Shown here: piece by piece, positions 6,061 to 6,451 of the stretch
How the letters are laid out: each line of letters starts with the position of its first letter
How positions within the stretch are numbered: the stretch's first letter is position 1
Assembly: GCA_020346805.1 (NCBI GenBank)
Contig: CP070790.1
Span: 2,424,175 to 2,430,625 of the forward strand
Direction: 5' to 3'
From: Planctomycetota bacterium
Lineage (GTDB): Bacteria; Planctomycetota; Phycisphaerae; UBA1845; PWPN01
DNA length: 6,451 bases
The notes under the pieces: generated by a model
The model's input: the letters and a program-made list of their open reading frames with translations, nothing else
Databases searched by the model: none
What the model was told of the DNA's origin: nothing
Translations under genes and position numbers: made by a program

Positions 6061-6451
6061 AATCTGCACCAGGATATCCCAGATGAACCGAGTGACTTCC
6101 CGCTAGAAATTTCTGCCGATTCTCTCTCCTTTGTTCAAAATAACTTATTGTCAGTACGACAGTCTACCTGATACCTCCAACAAAATCAATACAAATTCGT
6201 GGTTCGCTTTAATGTAATATATCCTTATCAGAAGCAGAAATCTCCTCCAAATCAGGTAGCATCTGCAAAGTCGATTCCTACAGATTGTTTCCAAGATTTC
6301 AACCACATTAACCACTTTTTCATTAAAGAACGCATGATTTGTAGGGGGGGCTCGTTAACAGCCTTCCATGTAAAAGGCCAAACAACATAACTACTAATAA
6401 ACAGTTTCTACTCTTTTTGCCCGATTACATGTTTTTATCTTCTGATCATAA
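6061..6451. other. Region upstream of the protease without a recognised gene
   Basis: About 390 AT-rich bases show no protein-coding signal on either strand and no well-formed -35/-10 pair. They do show a 9-bp inverted repeat (6164-6172 and 6251-6259), a perfect palindrome AGAAATTTCT (6105-6114), a short GCCTT/AAGGC stem (6361-6365 and 6374-6378) without a T tail, and a G7 run near 6343-6350. The protease promoter is presumably here, but I cannot place it. Confidence 0.45.
6164..6259. repeat. 9-bp inverted repeat upstream of the protease
   Basis: CTACCTGAT (6164-6172) and ATCAGGTAG (6251-6259) are perfect reverse complements 78 bases apart. Each arm is flanked on the inner side by CCTCCAA, so on the minus strand each arm lies next to a TTGGAGG. 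They could be a pair of regulator sites or a long-loop stem in the leader; chance cannot be excluded. Confidence 0.4.

Noticed and set aside
6049..6069. Longer protease start at GTG 6069 or ATG 6054
   Set aside because: The GGAGG ribosome site (6060-6056) lies inside the GTG-initiated extension and is only 1 base from ATG 6054. ATG 6048 has ideal 7-base spacing.
6199..6390. 63-codon plus-strand ORF at the right end
   Set aside because: It starts with GTG without a ribosome site, has no recognisable motif, and sits in AT-rich upstream sequence.
1..6451. CRISPR array, tRNA/rRNA genes, insertion sequence or phage features
   Set aside because: No regularly spaced repeats, cloverleaf-like sequences, transposase or phage gene motifs were seen when reading both strands.

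Overview
The window looks like a piece of a Planctomycetota chromosome, most likely from the Phycisphaerae or a close relative. The main clue is the tail of the large secreted protease: two dockerin-like calcium loops (D-x-D-x-D-x-D-V-D-Q-D-D-F), conserved Cys residues and a C-terminal ...NPADPYCAN. Such tails are common on exported proteins of that group. This is inference from protein style; there is no rRNA or marker gene here. Base composition is moderate and all recognisable genes lie on the minus strand.

Layout, in minus-strand order from the right end. About 400 bases with no recognisable gene (6049-6451) precede one very large gene (6048 to 2320). It encodes a secreted subtilisin-family (S8) serine protease: signal peptide, prodomain, catalytic domain, two beta-sandwich (Ig-like) regions, an FG-GAP/VCBS-type beta-propeller with about eight calcium-loop motifs, and a dockerin-like C-terminal domain. 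The reading frame is cut by a single in-frame TAA (4716-4714) between the catalytic Asp/His/Asn half and the catalytic Ser. The two halves are in the same frame, so this is a nonsense codon and not a frameshift. After a gap of about 290 bases comes a Tat-exported nitroreductase/SagB-like flavoprotein (2026 to 1304, TTG start). After a further gap of about 510 bases comes the start of a second secreted FG-GAP repeat protein (793 to beyond base 1), cut by the left edge. It has a good Shine-Dalgarno and a plausible sigma-70-type promoter.

All three products appear to be exported: two by Sec-type signals and one by a twin-arginine signal. The spacing (290-510 bases) argues for separate transcription units, not one operon. 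No functional link between the nitroreductase and its neighbours can be read from the sequence.

No tRNA, rRNA, CRISPR array, insertion sequence or convincing Rho-independent terminator serving these genes was seen. I did not find a clearly novel system. The most notable item is the protease interrupted by one in-frame stop: a recent pseudogene, a sequencing error or a recoding site.
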